DNA of 64,000 nt, from positions 1,860,001 to 1,924,000 of the forward strand of contig NZ_CP100595.1 in assembly GCF_024267655.1 (NCBI RefSeq), in the 5' to 3' direction. This DNA is from Arcobacter roscoffensis. GTDB taxonomy: Bacteria; Campylobacterota; Campylobacteria; Campylobacterales; Arcobacteraceae. Shown here piece after piece: positions 8,694 through 17,894 of this stretch. Position 1 is the stretch's first letter. Every line of letters starts with the position of its first letter. The notes under the pieces are model-generated. The model was not told the DNA's origin. It did no database searches and saw only the letters and a program-made list of their open reading frames with translations. The position numbers were made by a program, and so were the translations under genes.

Positions 8694-10450
8694 AGTTCTT
8701 CTCCTAACTCTTGAATATCTTTATTCTCAATTAATAAAATTGACATTGCATTAATTATATTTTTTGAAATATCATGGGCAAATGTTGTGTCATTGATTAA
8801 AGATGTTGCCATTTTTTTATCTATTTTATCTTCTCTAATTAACTCATCAATTCTTTCATTTCTCAAAATATCTAACTGTTTTAGATTATCTTTTAAAACT
8901 TCTAAAGAAGATAAAACTTCAATATCATCTTTTTCATTTCTAATATCATCAATAGTTTTTAAAATTGTAACTAAATTTAATCTTATTTTATTGTACTCTT
9001 CTTTTATAAAACTATTTTTCGACTTTAAATAAATAGTCAAATTCTTATGTAAGTCTCTAATGTCTTTAGTAGATTCTACTATATTTCTTGCTGCAAGTTT
9101 TAAATCATAGATTCTTTGTTTGTCATTATCATCCATGCTTTCTTGAGCATAAGCTGAAAACTTAACTATCTCACCATATAAACTTTTAATTTTATTTGTA
9201 TAAAAAAGATTTACATCTGTATTTATATCTAGATTTGATTTTTCTACAACTTCACTCAGTGTTTTTATATCTACACTTCTATAGTTATGTCTGTGTAAAT
9301 ATATTCCATGAGACAATACTTCTTGTGCATTATCATAAAGATGGAAAATCTCTTTTTTAACCCCAATTAAAGCAGCATCAGGAATTTTCAATAATCCATT
9401 ATCAAGATATCTTGGTTTTGATTTTGAACTTTTTTCATTTCTAAATAAACCTTTTAAATACTTTTCTAATTTATAAGTAAAAGGAGAGACGACTATCACT
9501 CCAATTATATTAAACACAGTATGAAATAGTGCTAATTTCATAGTGTAATCATCAGCTGCAATTGAAATCTTACTTGCCAAGAAATCAACGAAATCAGCTA
9601 ATTGATATAAGAAAAGTATTGCAATTATTCCGGTGGTTATATTAAAAATAAAGTGAGCAACTGCTAGTCTTTTTCCATTTGAATTTGAAGCAAGTGCTGC
9701 AATAACAGCTGTAACAGTTGTACCAATATTCGCACCAATTGCTAATTCTAAGGCATTTAAATATACAATTTGTCCAGTTGCAAGTGCTGTTATAATAAGT
9801 GCCATTGTTGCACTACTTGATTGTATTACAATAGTTGCAATTGCTCCTAATGCAATATAAACTATAACTCCTAAATAACCCTCCATTGCAAACTGAGATA
9901 AATCAAGTCCAGCTTTTAGTGTTTCAAAACCATCTTTCATATATGAGATTCCTAAGAAAACAAAACCTAAACCTAAAAGTACATTCCCAAAACCTTTTAA
10001 ACTATTAGAAGCAGAAAATCTAAATAAAACACCAAAAATAATCATAGGCATCGCATAAGCTGAAATCTTTATCTTTACACCAAAACTTGATACTATCCAA
10101 GCTGTTGTAGTTGTACCTATGTTTGAACCAAATACAATTCCTATAGCACCACTTAAACTAATAAGTCCTGCACTTAAAAAAGAAATTACAATAATAGAAA
10201 CTAAAGAAGAACTTTGAACTATGGAAGTTGATAAAAAACCTGTTCCTATTGCTTTAGGAATACTATTTGTACTTTTTTGTATCACTTTTTCTAGGATACC
10301 TCCACTAAATAGCTTAAAGCCATCTTCCATAAAAACCATACCAATTAAAAATATTGCAATACCTGCAATAATCACTTTTGCATCATCATTTGAAAAAAGC
10401 ACATAAGCTAAAAGTGCCAAAATCAAAGGATATAAAATTCGCTTTGCCAT
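8690..10450 (-). CDS. Na/Pi cotransporter family protein (NptA-like)
   Basis: The 586-residue membrane protein has two inverted Na_Pi_cotrans repeats, each with the QSSS signature (SIVQSSSLVSI near residue 78; IVIQSSSATMALI near residue 210). The C-terminal third (about 370-575) is helical, soluble and PhoU-like. The family moves phosphate into the cell with sodium. The ATG at 10450 is preceded by AGGAGT. A 15-bp perfect palindrome lies just upstream, a possible operator. It heads the run that includes the coiled-coil protein and HrpB. Confidence 0.92.
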   Translation of the reverse strand: MAKRILYPLILALLAYVLFSNDDAKVIIAGIAIFLIGMVFMEDGFKLFSGGILEKVIQKSTNSIPKAIGTGFLSTSIVQSSSLVSIIVISFLSAGLISLSGAIGIVFGSNIGTTTTAWIVSSFGVKIKISAYAMPMIIFGVLFRFSASNSLKGFGNVLLGLGFVFLGISYMKDGFETLKAGLDLSQFAMEGYLGVIVYIALGAIATIVIQSSSATMALIITALATGQIVYLNALELAIGANIGTTVTAVIAALASNSNGKRLAVAHFIFNITTGIIAILFLYQLADFVDFLASKISIAADDYTMKLALFHTVFNIIGVIVVSPFTYKLEKYLKGLFRNEKSSKSKPRYLDNGLLKIPDAALIGVKKEIFHLYDNAQEVLSHGIYLHRHNYRSVDIKTLSEVVEKSNLDINTDVNLFYTNKIKSLYGEIVKFSAYAQESMDDNDKQRIYDLKLAARNIVESTKDIRDLHKNLTIYLKSKNSFIKEEYNKIRLNLVTILKTIDDIRNEKDDIEVLSSLEVLKDNLKQLDILRNERIDELIREDKIDKKMATSLINDTTFAHDISKNIINAMSILLIENKDIQELGEEL

Positions 10451-10465
10451 AAAAACTCCTAAATT

Positions 10466-10480
10466 ATAGGTAATACCTAT
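10466..10480. promoter_or_regulatory. Palindrome between divergent NptA and binding-protein genes
   Basis: ATAGGT-AAT-ACCTAT is a perfect inverted repeat located 15 bases before the NptA-like ATG. Its position in the 116-base divergent spacer makes it a candidate operator; the regulator is unknown. Confidence 0.35.
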
Positions 10481-10526
10481 ATTTATACCAAAATAATATT
10501 AATATGTTATTTAAGTTTTTCTACTA

Positions 10527-10532
10527 TATAAT
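10527..10532 (+). promoter_or_regulatory. -10 box for binding-protein/EAL pair
   Basis: TATAAT lies 34 bases before the GTG start at 10567. A clear -35 box is not seen; the sequence above is T-rich (TTTAAGTTTTTC). Confidence 0.45.
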
Positions 10533-10566
10533 GTTTGTATATAAGAATATATTATAAAGGTATAAA

Positions 10567-11475
10567 GTGATTCTAAAAAAATTAATGATATTTATTATTC
10601 TGTGTTTACTTCCCTTAAGTATTTCTGCAAAAGAGTATACAATAGGATTTGCACAAGACACCCTAAAAAATGACTGGAGACTAGCTCAAATTGAAGAGCT
10701 AAAAGATGAAGCAAAAAAACATCCAAATCTAAAGCTTATTATAAAAAGTGCAAATGCAAAAGTTTCTAAACAAATAAGAGATATTGAAATTTTTATAGAA
10801 CAAGAAGTAGATTTTATTATTACAAGTCCTATTGAAGCAAATATCACAAGTTTAGCTTTAAAAAAAGCAATTGATAAAGGTATAAAGGTTATTTTACTAA
10901 GCAGAACTGTAAATAGTGATAATTACACTACTTTCATATCTCCTGATAATGAAAAAATAGGAGAAGAAGCAGCAAAACATCTAGTAGATACTTTAGATAA
11001 AAAAGGGGTAATTCTAGAACTTCAAGGAATAAAAACAGCCACATCAACTATCAAAAGAAGTGCTGGATTTAATAAAATAATAAAACAATACCCTAATATA
11101 AAAGTAATTAGAAAAAATGCAAACTTTTTAAGAGCAAATGCTATAACTGTTATGCAAGAGCTATATAAAAAAGACATAAAATTTGATGCCATTTTTTCCC
11201 ATAGTGATAGTATGTTAGAGGGTGTTAGAAAAGTAATGAGAAAATATAAAAAAGATTTGACTATTCCAATGATAGGAATTGACTATATAAAAGCTTCACA
11301 AAGTGCCATATTAAGTGGTGAGCAAAGTGCAACTTTTGTTTATCAAACATCAGCTAAAGAAGGTGTTCAAGCAATTGTAGATATAATAAATAACAAAGCT
11401 GTCAAAAAAAACATTACACTAGATACTTTAAAAGTTACGAAAGATAATGTAAGTAAAATTCAACCCATTTTTTAA
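10567..11475 (+). CDS. Periplasmic sugar-type binding protein (Peripla_BP_4)
   Basis: The 302-residue protein has an N-terminal signal peptide (hydrophobic residues 5-20, cut after SISAKE). The mature part reads as a type I periplasmic binding fold: YTIGFAQDTLKNDWRLAQIEELKDEA, then VDFIITSPIE, then DAIFSHSDSMLEGVRK and IPMIGIDYI. The start is GTG with AAAGG seven bases upstream; a downstream in-frame ATG would cut into the signal peptide. No ABC permease or ATPase follows. Instead the next gene, 9 bases on, is a membrane GGDEF/EAL protein, so this is probably a sensory ligand receptor in the manner of LuxP or NspS. The ligand is unknown. Confidence 0.88.
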   Translation: MILKKLMIFIILCLLPLSISAKEYTIGFAQDTLKNDWRLAQIEELKDEAKKHPNLKLIIKSANAKVSKQIRDIEIFIEQEVDFIITSPIEANITSLALKKAIDKGIKVILLSRTVNSDNYTTFISPDNEKIGEEAAKHLVDTLDKKGVILELQGIKTATSTIKRSAGFNKIIKQYPNIKVIRKNANFLRANAITVMQELYKKDIKFDAIFSHSDSMLEGVRKVMRKYKKDLTIPMIGIDYIKASQSAILSGEQSATFVYQTSAKEGVQAIVDIINNKAVKKNITLDTLKVTKDNVSKIQPIF

Positions 11476-11484
11476 AGGACCTAA

Positions 11485-14169
11485 TTGTTAAGAAATAAAC
11501 TATTTATTCTAATTATTTCAATTTCATCTCTTAGTTTAATACTAAGTGGTATTGTTTACTATAAAAATATGAACTCTATATTTGAAGATCAAGCAATACT
11601 TAGCATAAAACATGATAAAAAAATATTTAATTCCTACCTAAAAGAAAAAAAAGAACAAATAAAAAACTTGTCATTTGGTGTAGCAAATAATGAAAACACA
11701 AAACTATCTCTAAATTTAATATCAAATTATCAAGACCCAAAAAACTACTCTAAAGAAACTTTTGATTATGAAAAACAAAGACTACTTGAACTCTCATCTC
11801 AATGGGTAAGTTTAAAAGAAGGTATATCACTAAGTCTTTATGATAAAAATAGAAGTTTAGTTATTACAAATTCAGAACTTGAAGGAAAAAGAAATAAAGG
11901 TTATTTGTCTTATGAAAATCAAAAAGCAATATTTGTTGACTTGATAGATAAAAAAAACCAAAGCTTTCCCAAGTTAAAAGATATAAATAACTTTAAGAAA
12001 AACTCTTTTACTTTTGTGCAAAAAGAAAATAGCATTGTAAGTGTATATTTAAAAGAGGTTTACTTAGGAGAAAAACTTGTTGGATACCTAAAGGTATGTT
12101 TTAATATTGACTCGTCATTTTTAAATACTTTAAAAGAAAACTTTATGAATAATGTGATTTTTCAACTTGACAATCAAAAATATATTTTTGTTGACAACTT
12201 AAATAAAAAGGCTTTTAATTCAATAAAAGACTCAAAAGACTATTTAATAAAAAAATCTAAAATAACTGATGGAAAAACCTCTATTTACTTAGTAAATATT
12301 TTAAATAAAGAGACTATAAATAAAAAAATTCGAAAGACTATTGAAACAATTATTTTAATTTGGTTTATGATTTTAAGTATAACTATTTTTCTATCTTATA
12401 TTTTTACAAAAAAATATATACTAAATCCAATAGAGAACCTACAAAAAATTATTGAAAACATAAAAAAGAATACTAAACTTTCCAGTTTAAAAACAAATAA
12501 AAAAACTAAAGATGAAATAAAAAATATTAGTAATGACTTCAAACAATTATCAACAGCCTTAGATAAAAATATTGCTTTTTTAAATAGTTATCAATCAATT
12601 ATGGATGAAGCAGCAATAGTAAGTAAATCTGACTTAAAAGGTAAAATAACATATGTAAATGATAACTTTGTCACAATATCAGGATATACAAGAGAAGAAT
12701 CAATAGGCTCTCCTCATAGCCTAATAAGACATCCAGATACTCCAAAAGAAGTATTTGAAGATTTATGGAATACTATACAAAATAAAAAAATTTGGAAAGG
12801 TACACTAAAAAATAAAAGAAAAGATGGCTCATACTATTGGGTAAATCTTATTATTCGTCCTCTTTTAGATGAAAATGACAATATCACTAAATATATTGCT
12901 TTTAGATATGATATTACTGAACTAATTGAGCAAAGAGAAACAATTAAAAAAGCAGCGAATACTGATAAATTAACAGGTCTTTGTAATAGATCAAAACTAA
13001 TAAATGATATAAAAAAGTTTGACATGCCTGCTTTATCTTTTTTTAATGTTGATAGTTTTAGACAAGTAAATGATTTTTACGGACATCTATTTGGTGATAG
13101 ACTAATTATAGAACTTGCTTCATTTTTACAAGAAGAGTTTATAAACAATAAAAATATTAGAATTTATAGAACTCAAGCAGATGAATTTGCTCTACTTTCA
13201 AATTTAAGTAGTAGTTTTGAAAAAGAATCATTTTTTGGAGAAGTATACAAACTAAATAGAAAAATCAATAATAACCTATTTAAAATTGAAAATGAAGACT
13301 TAAATTTAAATATAACATCATCAATTTCATATGAAAATAAAGACAAACTTTTACCAACAGCTAATATGGCTTTAAAACATGCAAAGAAAAATGCTGTTGA
13401 TTTACTTGTATATAAAGATGATTATAGCTTAGATAAAATGTATGAAAACAATATCAAATGGACAAAAAAACTAAAAATAGCTATAAGTGAAGATAAAATA
13501 GTTCCATTTTTTCAGCCAATAATAAATAACAAAACAAAAAAGATTGAGAAATATGAATCTTTAGTTAGATTAATTGATGAAGATGACAAGGTAATATCTC
13601 CATTTTTCTTTTTAGAAATATCAAAGAAGACTAAGCATTATGGGACTATTACAAAAACTGTAATCAAAAAAAGTTTTGAAAAGTTTAAAGATAGTGATTA
13701 TGAATTTTCTATAAATCTAACAATTGAAGATATTTTAAATGAAGATATTCAATCATATATTTTCTTCATGCTTGAAAAGTATCAAATTGGGCAAAAAGTA
13801 GTGTTTGAGATTGTTGAATCTGAATCAATTGAAAATTTTGCAGAGGTATCTAAGTTTATTTCAGAAGTTAAGAAGTATGGAGTAAAGATAGCTATTGATG
13901 ATTTTGGAACAGGTTATTCTAACTTTGAATACCTACTAAAATTAAAAGCAGACTTCGTCAAAATCGATGGATCTATGATAAAAGATATTCATAAAAACGA
14001 AGACTCTCGGGCAGTTGTTTCTGTAATTGTTGATTTTGCAAAAAAGATGAATATGAAAACAATTGCAGAGTTTGTTGAGAATAAAGAGATACTAGATGTA
14101 CTATATGAATTAGATATTGACTATTCTCAAGGCTATCATTTTAGTGCACCTAAAAAAGATATTGACTAA
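11485..14169 (+). CDS. Membrane sensor with HAMP-like linker, PAS, degenerate GGDEF and EAL domains
   Basis: This 894-residue protein starts at TTG with AAAGGA six bases upstream. Order: membrane segment (about 8-27), periplasmic domain (28-285), second membrane segment (about 287-308), linker with HAMP character, PAS (about 370-470, YVNDNFVTISGYTREE), GGDEF (about 490-640) and EAL (about 655-890). The GGDEF signature reads TQADEFAL, so the cyclase site is probably inactive. The EAL domain keeps YESLVR, INLT, IVESES, IDDFGTGYSN, the lysine of FVKIDG, AEFVE and SQGYHFS, so c-di-GMP phosphodiesterase activity is expected. The partner is the binding protein encoded just before it. Confidence 0.92.
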   Translation: MLRNKLFILIISISSLSLILSGIVYYKNMNSIFEDQAILSIKHDKKIFNSYLKEKKEQIKNLSFGVANNENTKLSLNLISNYQDPKNYSKETFDYEKQRLLELSSQWVSLKEGISLSLYDKNRSLVITNSELEGKRNKGYLSYENQKAIFVDLIDKKNQSFPKLKDINNFKKNSFTFVQKENSIVSVYLKEVYLGEKLVGYLKVCFNIDSSFLNTLKENFMNNVIFQLDNQKYIFVDNLNKKAFNSIKDSKDYLIKKSKITDGKTSIYLVNILNKETINKKIRKTIETIILIWFMILSITIFLSYIFTKKYILNPIENLQKIIENIKKNTKLSSLKTNKKTKDEIKNISNDFKQLSTALDKNIAFLNSYQSIMDEAAIVSKSDLKGKITYVNDNFVTISGYTREESIGSPHSLIRHPDTPKEVFEDLWNTIQNKKIWKGTLKNKRKDGSYYWVNLIIRPLLDENDNITKYIAFRYDITELIEQRETIKKAANTDKLTGLCNRSKLINDIKKFDMPALSFFNVDSFRQVNDFYGHLFGDRLIIELASFLQEEFINNKNIRIYRTQADEFALLSNLSSSFEKESFFGEVYKLNRKINNNLFKIENEDLNLNITSSISYENKDKLLPTANMALKHAKKNAVDLLVYKDDYSLDKMYENNIKWTKKLKIAISEDKIVPFFQPIINNKTKKIEKYESLVRLIDEDDKVISPFFFLEISKKTKHYGTITKTVIKKSFEKFKDSDYEFSINLTIEDILNEDIQSYIFFMLEKYQIGQKVVFEIVESESIENFAEVSKFISEVKKYGVKIAIDDFGTGYSNFEYLLKLKADFVKIDGSMIKDIHKNEDSRAVVSVIVDFAKKMNMKTIAEFVENKEILDVLYELDIDYSQGYHFSAPKKDID

Positions 14170-14224
14170 TATTATCTATTTTTAGATATAATCGCGAATA
14201 TAAAAAGATTTAAAAGGAATTATC

Positions 14225-15505
14225 ATCAAAGCATTTAATTCATTAAATTTAGAGCCAAGTATTATTAAAGCCTTGGAAGATTTAAATTATGAAACACCAA
14301 CACCAATTCAAAAGAAAAGTATACCTGTTGCTTTAAAGAAAAAAGACATTATAGCAACTGCACAAAGTGGTTCAGGTAAAACTGCTGCTTTTGTATTACC
14401 AATTATTGACGAAATATATAATACAAATAATCAAGCCCATCCTTTAAGAGCCTTAATTATAGCTCCAACAAGAGAACTTGTAAATCAAATCAATAAAGCT
14501 ATTGAAGATTTTAGTAAATATATAGATATTAGAAAAACTGTAGTTTTTGGTGGAGTATCATCAAAAGACCAAGAAAGAAAAATAGCAAAAGGTGTTGATA
14601 TTATTGTAGCAACACCAGGAAGACTTTTAGAGCATATTAAAAATAAAACTGTAAACCTTTCAACTGTAACAACTTTAGTTGTTGATGAAGTTGATACTAT
14701 GCTTGACATGGGATTTTTAGAAGATATTGAAAAGATTTTTGCAAATGCTAGTATGAACAGACAAATTATGATGTTCTCTGCAACACTAAACCAAAATGTA
14801 AAAAAACTTGCAAAAGAGTTTTTAGAAACTCCATCAGTAATAGAGGTTTCAAACCAAAGATCAAGTGTTGATGAAATTGATCAACAAGTTGTAACAGTTG
14901 ATGCTGCTAAGAAAAATGAACTTTTATCATATCTTATTGGTTCAAGAAACTACTCTCAGGTTTTAGTATTTGTAAATACTAAAAAAGAAGCTGATGGGCT
15001 TGTTGAGCACTTAGAATTAGATGGATTAAAAGCTTCATGTATTCATGGAGACATTAGACAAACTGCAAGAGCAAAAGCTTTAAGAAAATTCAAAAGTGGA
15101 GATATTAGAGTTCTTGTTGCAACTGACATTGCTGCAAGAGGTATAGATATTCAGCTTTTACCAGTGGTTGTAAACTACTCTTTACCTGAAACAGTTGCTG
15201 ATTATACACATAGAATTGGAAGAACAGGAAGAGCTGGAAATACAGGTATTGCTATTACTCTTTTAAGTATTAAAGATTATAAAATGATGATGAAAATCGA
15301 AAAAGACTTAATCTTAGATCTTAAAAAAGATATTATTGAGGACTTTGAACCAACAGAGAAAAAACCAAGAGGTATGAAACCAAGACCTAAACAAAAACTT
15401 AGTCAGAAAAAAGCAGTAAACAAACAAGCACCAGCTAAACAGCCTACTAAAAAGAAAAAAAGAAAAACTACAAAAAGAGATTCAAATAGAAATTTTAGAA
15501 AGTAA
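14225..15505 (+). CDS. DEAD-box RNA helicase (RhlE-like), start codon probably ATC or ATT
   Basis: The helicase core is complete: Q motif PTPIQ, Walker A AQSGSGKT, motif II DEVD (a DEAD variant), SAT, then ATDIAARG and HRIGRTGRAG, with a basic tail rich in K, R and P. The usual RhlE start, an aromatic residue and SL.L.P.I.KAL ahead of the Q motif, is present in frame (AFNSLNLEPSIIKALEDL, from 14231). Yet no ATG, GTG or TTG lies between the in-frame stop at 14201 and that segment. The best-placed codon is ATC at 14225, six bases after AAAAGGA. A TTG at 14273 exists but would remove the conserved phenylalanine of the Q motif. Confidence 0.85.
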   Translation: MKAFNSLNLEPSIIKALEDLNYETPTPIQKKSIPVALKKKDIIATAQSGSGKTAAFVLPIIDEIYNTNNQAHPLRALIIAPTRELVNQINKAIEDFSKYIDIRKTVVFGGVSSKDQERKIAKGVDIIVATPGRLLEHIKNKTVNLSTVTTLVVDEVDTMLDMGFLEDIEKIFANASMNRQIMMFSATLNQNVKKLAKEFLETPSVIEVSNQRSSVDEIDQQVVTVDAAKKNELLSYLIGSRNYSQVLVFVNTKKEADGLVEHLELDGLKASCIHGDIRQTARAKALRKFKSGDIRVLVATDIAARGIDIQLLPVVVNYSLPETVADYTHRIGRTGRAGNTGIAITLLSIKDYKMMMKIEKDLILDLKKDIIEDFEPTEKKPRGMKPRPKQKLSQKKAVNKQAPAKQPTKKKKRKTTKRDSNRNFRK

Positions 15506-15522
15506 TTAATTACTTTCTAAAA
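15493..15522. terminator. Perfect 30-bp palindrome between convergent genes
   Basis: Left arm TTTTAGAAAGTAATT is followed directly by its exact reverse complement. It covers the stop codons of the helicase (plus) and the exonuclease (minus) and offers A-rich then T-rich flanks in both directions, so it should end both transcripts. Confidence 0.7.
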
Positions 15523-16036
15523 CACCCATCTTTTTTAAAACTTCAAAAGTTTTACTTACATCATAGGTTGCACTATGGTGTGAATTTTCATCAAAATCTA
15601 TTTTATAAAACTCACAAACCTCATCTAAACTTGGATTTTTAATACTACCTCTACTATTTAAAGATTTTACTAAGTGTTTATTCTCTTTCATAGTACAAAT
15701 ATGATTTTGAAACTTTGCAAGCTTATCTATATGTCTAAGCTCAAAACTAATATTATGTGCAACTAAAGTTTGAGCACTATAACAAAACTCTTTAAAATCT
15801 TCATCTTCATTAAAATATGAAGGATAGTTTTTATCTTTTCTGTAATCCATTATTAACTCAGGAGTTAATCTATGAACACTATAAGAGTAAAAATTCACTG
15901 GATATCTAGACAAATAGTATCTATGAAACTTATCTACTATCTCAAAACTGTTATTTGATATATCAAGTTTCACAGCAGCAACTTCTATTACATCACCTAT
16001 ATTATGTGTGTTTGTTTCAAAATCTAATATTATCAC
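15506..16036 (-). CDS. DEDDh-type 3'-5' exonuclease
   Basis: The 176-residue protein shows the exonuclease motifs of the RNase T/DnaQ superfamily: Exo I in LDFETNT, Exo II in LVAHNISFELRHIDKL and Exo III in HHSATYDVSKTFEV, giving the D, E, D, H and D set. It lacks other domains, so it resembles a small stand-alone exonuclease rather than the full epsilon subunit. Its start overlaps the stop of the DUF309 gene by 4 bases. The substrate (DNA or RNA) cannot be decided from the sequence. Confidence 0.85.
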   Translation of the reverse strand: MIILDFETNTHNIGDVIEVAAVKLDISNNSFEIVDKFHRYYLSRYPVNFYSYSVHRLTPELIMDYRKDKNYPSYFNEDEDFKEFCYSAQTLVAHNISFELRHIDKLAKFQNHICTMKENKHLVKSLNSRGSIKNPSLDEVCEFYKIDFDENSHHSATYDVSKTFEVLKKMGVLESN

Positions 16037-16359
16037 TTTATAAACTCTTCTCTTTTTTTATATATTAATTTTTGTATTTGCTTATATTTTGAACTATTTA
16101 TAGTTTCTATTTCATCTATTAAATGCTCATATTTTTTAAAAGTATTCCATACATTTGTACTATGTTCTACCCTATTCATTTTATGTAACTCTACACAAAC
16201 ACTTGCATTTACAAAAGCCTTTAAGATAAAGGACTCTTCTCTTGTATCTTTGTCGTTCTTATACTCTCTCCACAACTCTTCAAATAAATCATGGGCTTTT
16301 ACAAATTTATTTTTTTCTATAATCTTTATTATTTCATCTAGCTTTTTTATCAAATTCAT
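16033..16359 (-). CDS. DUF309-like small helical protein
   Basis: The 108-residue product has the DUF309 pattern: an N-terminal helix with HDLFEELWREY, then a second helix ESFILKAFVNASVCVELHKMNRVEHSTNVWNTF. The family is widespread, all-helical and without a known biochemical function. It is the first gene of a two-gene unit with the exonuclease. No signal peptide or membrane segment is present. The family call rests on pattern memory and is moderately sure. Confidence 0.65.
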   Translation of the reverse strand: MNLIKKLDEIIKIIEKNKFVKAHDLFEELWREYKNDKDTREESFILKAFVNASVCVELHKMNRVEHSTNVWNTFKKYEHLIDEIETINSSKYKQIQKLIYKKREEFIK

Positions 16360-16481
16360 TTTCTACCTTATTAAAAAAAGATTATATCAAATTGATGCCT
16401 TTTTCTAACTAATAGAATCACTTAATCTTAAATTAATATTAATAGCTATAAAATTATTGTATATGAGAAAAGGAGTTTATC

Positions 16482-17309
16482 ATGGAAATAAATAATAACT
16501 CTCAAATAAACAACAATATCTATAATAATGCCAATCAAGCCTTAAATAGAATAGCATCTGGTGTTGAAATAAATAAAGCAAGTGATGATCCATCTGGATT
16601 ATCAATACTAAATAACTTAAATGTACAAGCAAGTGGATATACACAAGCAGTTGAAAACAGTAACTCAGCCATTGCTTTAACACAAATAGCTGATGGGGCA
16701 TTAACAGGTCAATCAACTATACTTGATAATGTAAAAGAAAAACTATTAGAAGCTTCAAATGGTACAACAAGCCAAGAAGGTAGAGAAGCTATTCTAAATG
16801 ATATTCAAGGTCTTCTAACACAGTTTGATGATATAGCAAGTCAAACAAACTACAATGGAGATACTCTACTGCAAAATAGTGCTAATAATCAAAGTGCTAG
16901 CCAAACGCTGCAGTTTCAAACTTCAAATGAAGATGGAACACCAATAGAGACAAGTGCTGTACAATCAAACACTCAAGGTTTAGGTTTAGACAATCTTTTA
17001 AATGAAGATCCAAATACATTTAGTGCTGATGATGCAAGATCATATCTTGATACTTTAGATACAGCAATAACTGATTTAAACAGTATCAGAGGTGAGTTTG
17101 GTTCTGTCCAAAACCAACTTGAAAGTAATACAAGAAATTTATTAAGTCAAACAAACTCAACTCTAGGTGCAGCTGATGTTTTTAATACGGATTTTGCAGC
17201 AGAAGTTGCAAATTTTTCTAAACAAAATATATTAGCACAAATTGGTGCATTTGGAGCAGCTCAATCAAATAATATAAACCAACAAACAGTTACAAGACTA
17301 TTAAGTTAA
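16482..17309 (+). CDS. Short flagellin
   Basis: The 275-residue protein has the conserved flagellin ends. The N-terminus has QINNNIYNNANQALNRIASG, INKASDDPSGLSI and NSNSAIALTQIADGAL. The C-terminus has RGEFGSVQNQLESNTRNLLSQTNST and NFSKQNILAQIGAFGAAQSN ending in RLLS. The variable outer part is very short (about residues 130-190), so the subunit is near the minimal D0-D1 size. ATG is preceded by AAGGAG. No sigma-28 or sigma-54 promoter could be assigned with confidence. No other flagellar gene is adjacent, so it may be an accessory flagellin. Confidence 0.92.
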   Translation: MEINNNSQINNNIYNNANQALNRIASGVEINKASDDPSGLSILNNLNVQASGYTQAVENSNSAIALTQIADGALTGQSTILDNVKEKLLEASNGTTSQEGREAILNDIQGLLTQFDDIASQTNYNGDTLLQNSANNQSASQTLQFQTSNEDGTPIETSAVQSNTQGLGLDNLLNEDPNTFSADDARSYLDTLDTAITDLNSIRGEFGSVQNQLESNTRNLLSQTNSTLGAADVFNTDFAAEVANFSKQNILAQIGAFGAAQSNNINQQTVTRLLS

Positions 17310-17330
17310 AAACTAATAGTCTTAGTAACT
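17290..17330. terminator. Bidirectional hairpin between flagellin and glycine-zipper genes
   Basis: Arms GTTACAAGACTATTA and TAATAGTCTTAGTAAC (one bulged A) flank a 10-base A/T-rich loop and cover both converging stop codons. A role as shared terminator is likely. Confidence 0.6.
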
Positions 17331-17830
17331 CTAATTTTATTTTTTGGTCTTTTTGTAACTTTCGTATACTCTCTATTTTCAAAAGTAAAGTAGTTTCTAT
17401 AACCAGATAAAACTCTTCTTTCTCTTTGAGTATAGTAGTTCTCGTTACAAGAATTGTATTGTTTTTTATATCTATGATTTTTATGAACCTGTCTTTGATC
17501 TCTACTGTTGTTTGCAATAGCAGCACCCATAAGTCCGCCAACTACTCTTGCCACATCTCGTCCATTTCCTTTACCAATTTGATTACCTATTGCTACACCA
17601 AGAGTTGCACCTACTAAAGTATCTACTCCTATTGAGTTATTATCATAAGACCTATAATTTTCTTCATAATCACTTCTATAATAAGGCTCTTCACACTGTT
17701 CATAAACCCTTTCATATCTATTTTCATAAATAGGTTCACTTTTATAAACATGAGCATACGAGTAAACTCTATCTTGATTTGCTTGAATAAAGCCGACTAA
17801 AATTAAAATTGGAATTAGTAGTTTTTTCAT
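17306..17830 (-). CDS. Exported glycine-zipper (2TM) protein
   Basis: An N-terminal signal peptide (MKKLLIPILILVGFIQANQ) is followed by a tyrosine- and arginine-rich region. A glycine-zipper segment near residues 73-107 (DTLVGATLGVAIGNQIGKG, then VVGGLMGAAIANN) is of the Rick_17kDa_Anti / Gly-zipper_2TM type. Such proteins are envelope-associated; function is not defined. It is convergent with flagellin and its stop overlaps the flagellin stop. There is no lipobox cysteine, so it is probably periplasmic or outer-membrane associated rather than a lipoprotein. Confidence 0.75.
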   Translation of the reverse strand: MKKLLIPILILVGFIQANQDRVYSYAHVYKSEPIYENRYERVYEQCEEPYYRSDYEENYRSYDNNSIGVDTLVGATLGVAIGNQIGKGNGRDVARVVGGLMGAAIANNSRDQRQVHKNHRYKKQYNSCNENYYTQRERRVLSGYRNYFTFENREYTKVTKRPKNKIRVTKTISF

Positions 17831-17894
17831 AACATACTCCTTTTATATTTTCTAAAAGAAGTATATTTCTAAATTGTAGACATATTGTGGAAAG

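Noticed and set aside
8461-8754. Plus-strand frame of 97 codons opposite the coiled-coil gene
   Set aside because: Phe/Ser/Leu-rich complement of a Lys/Glu-rich gene; no ribosome site; a shadow.
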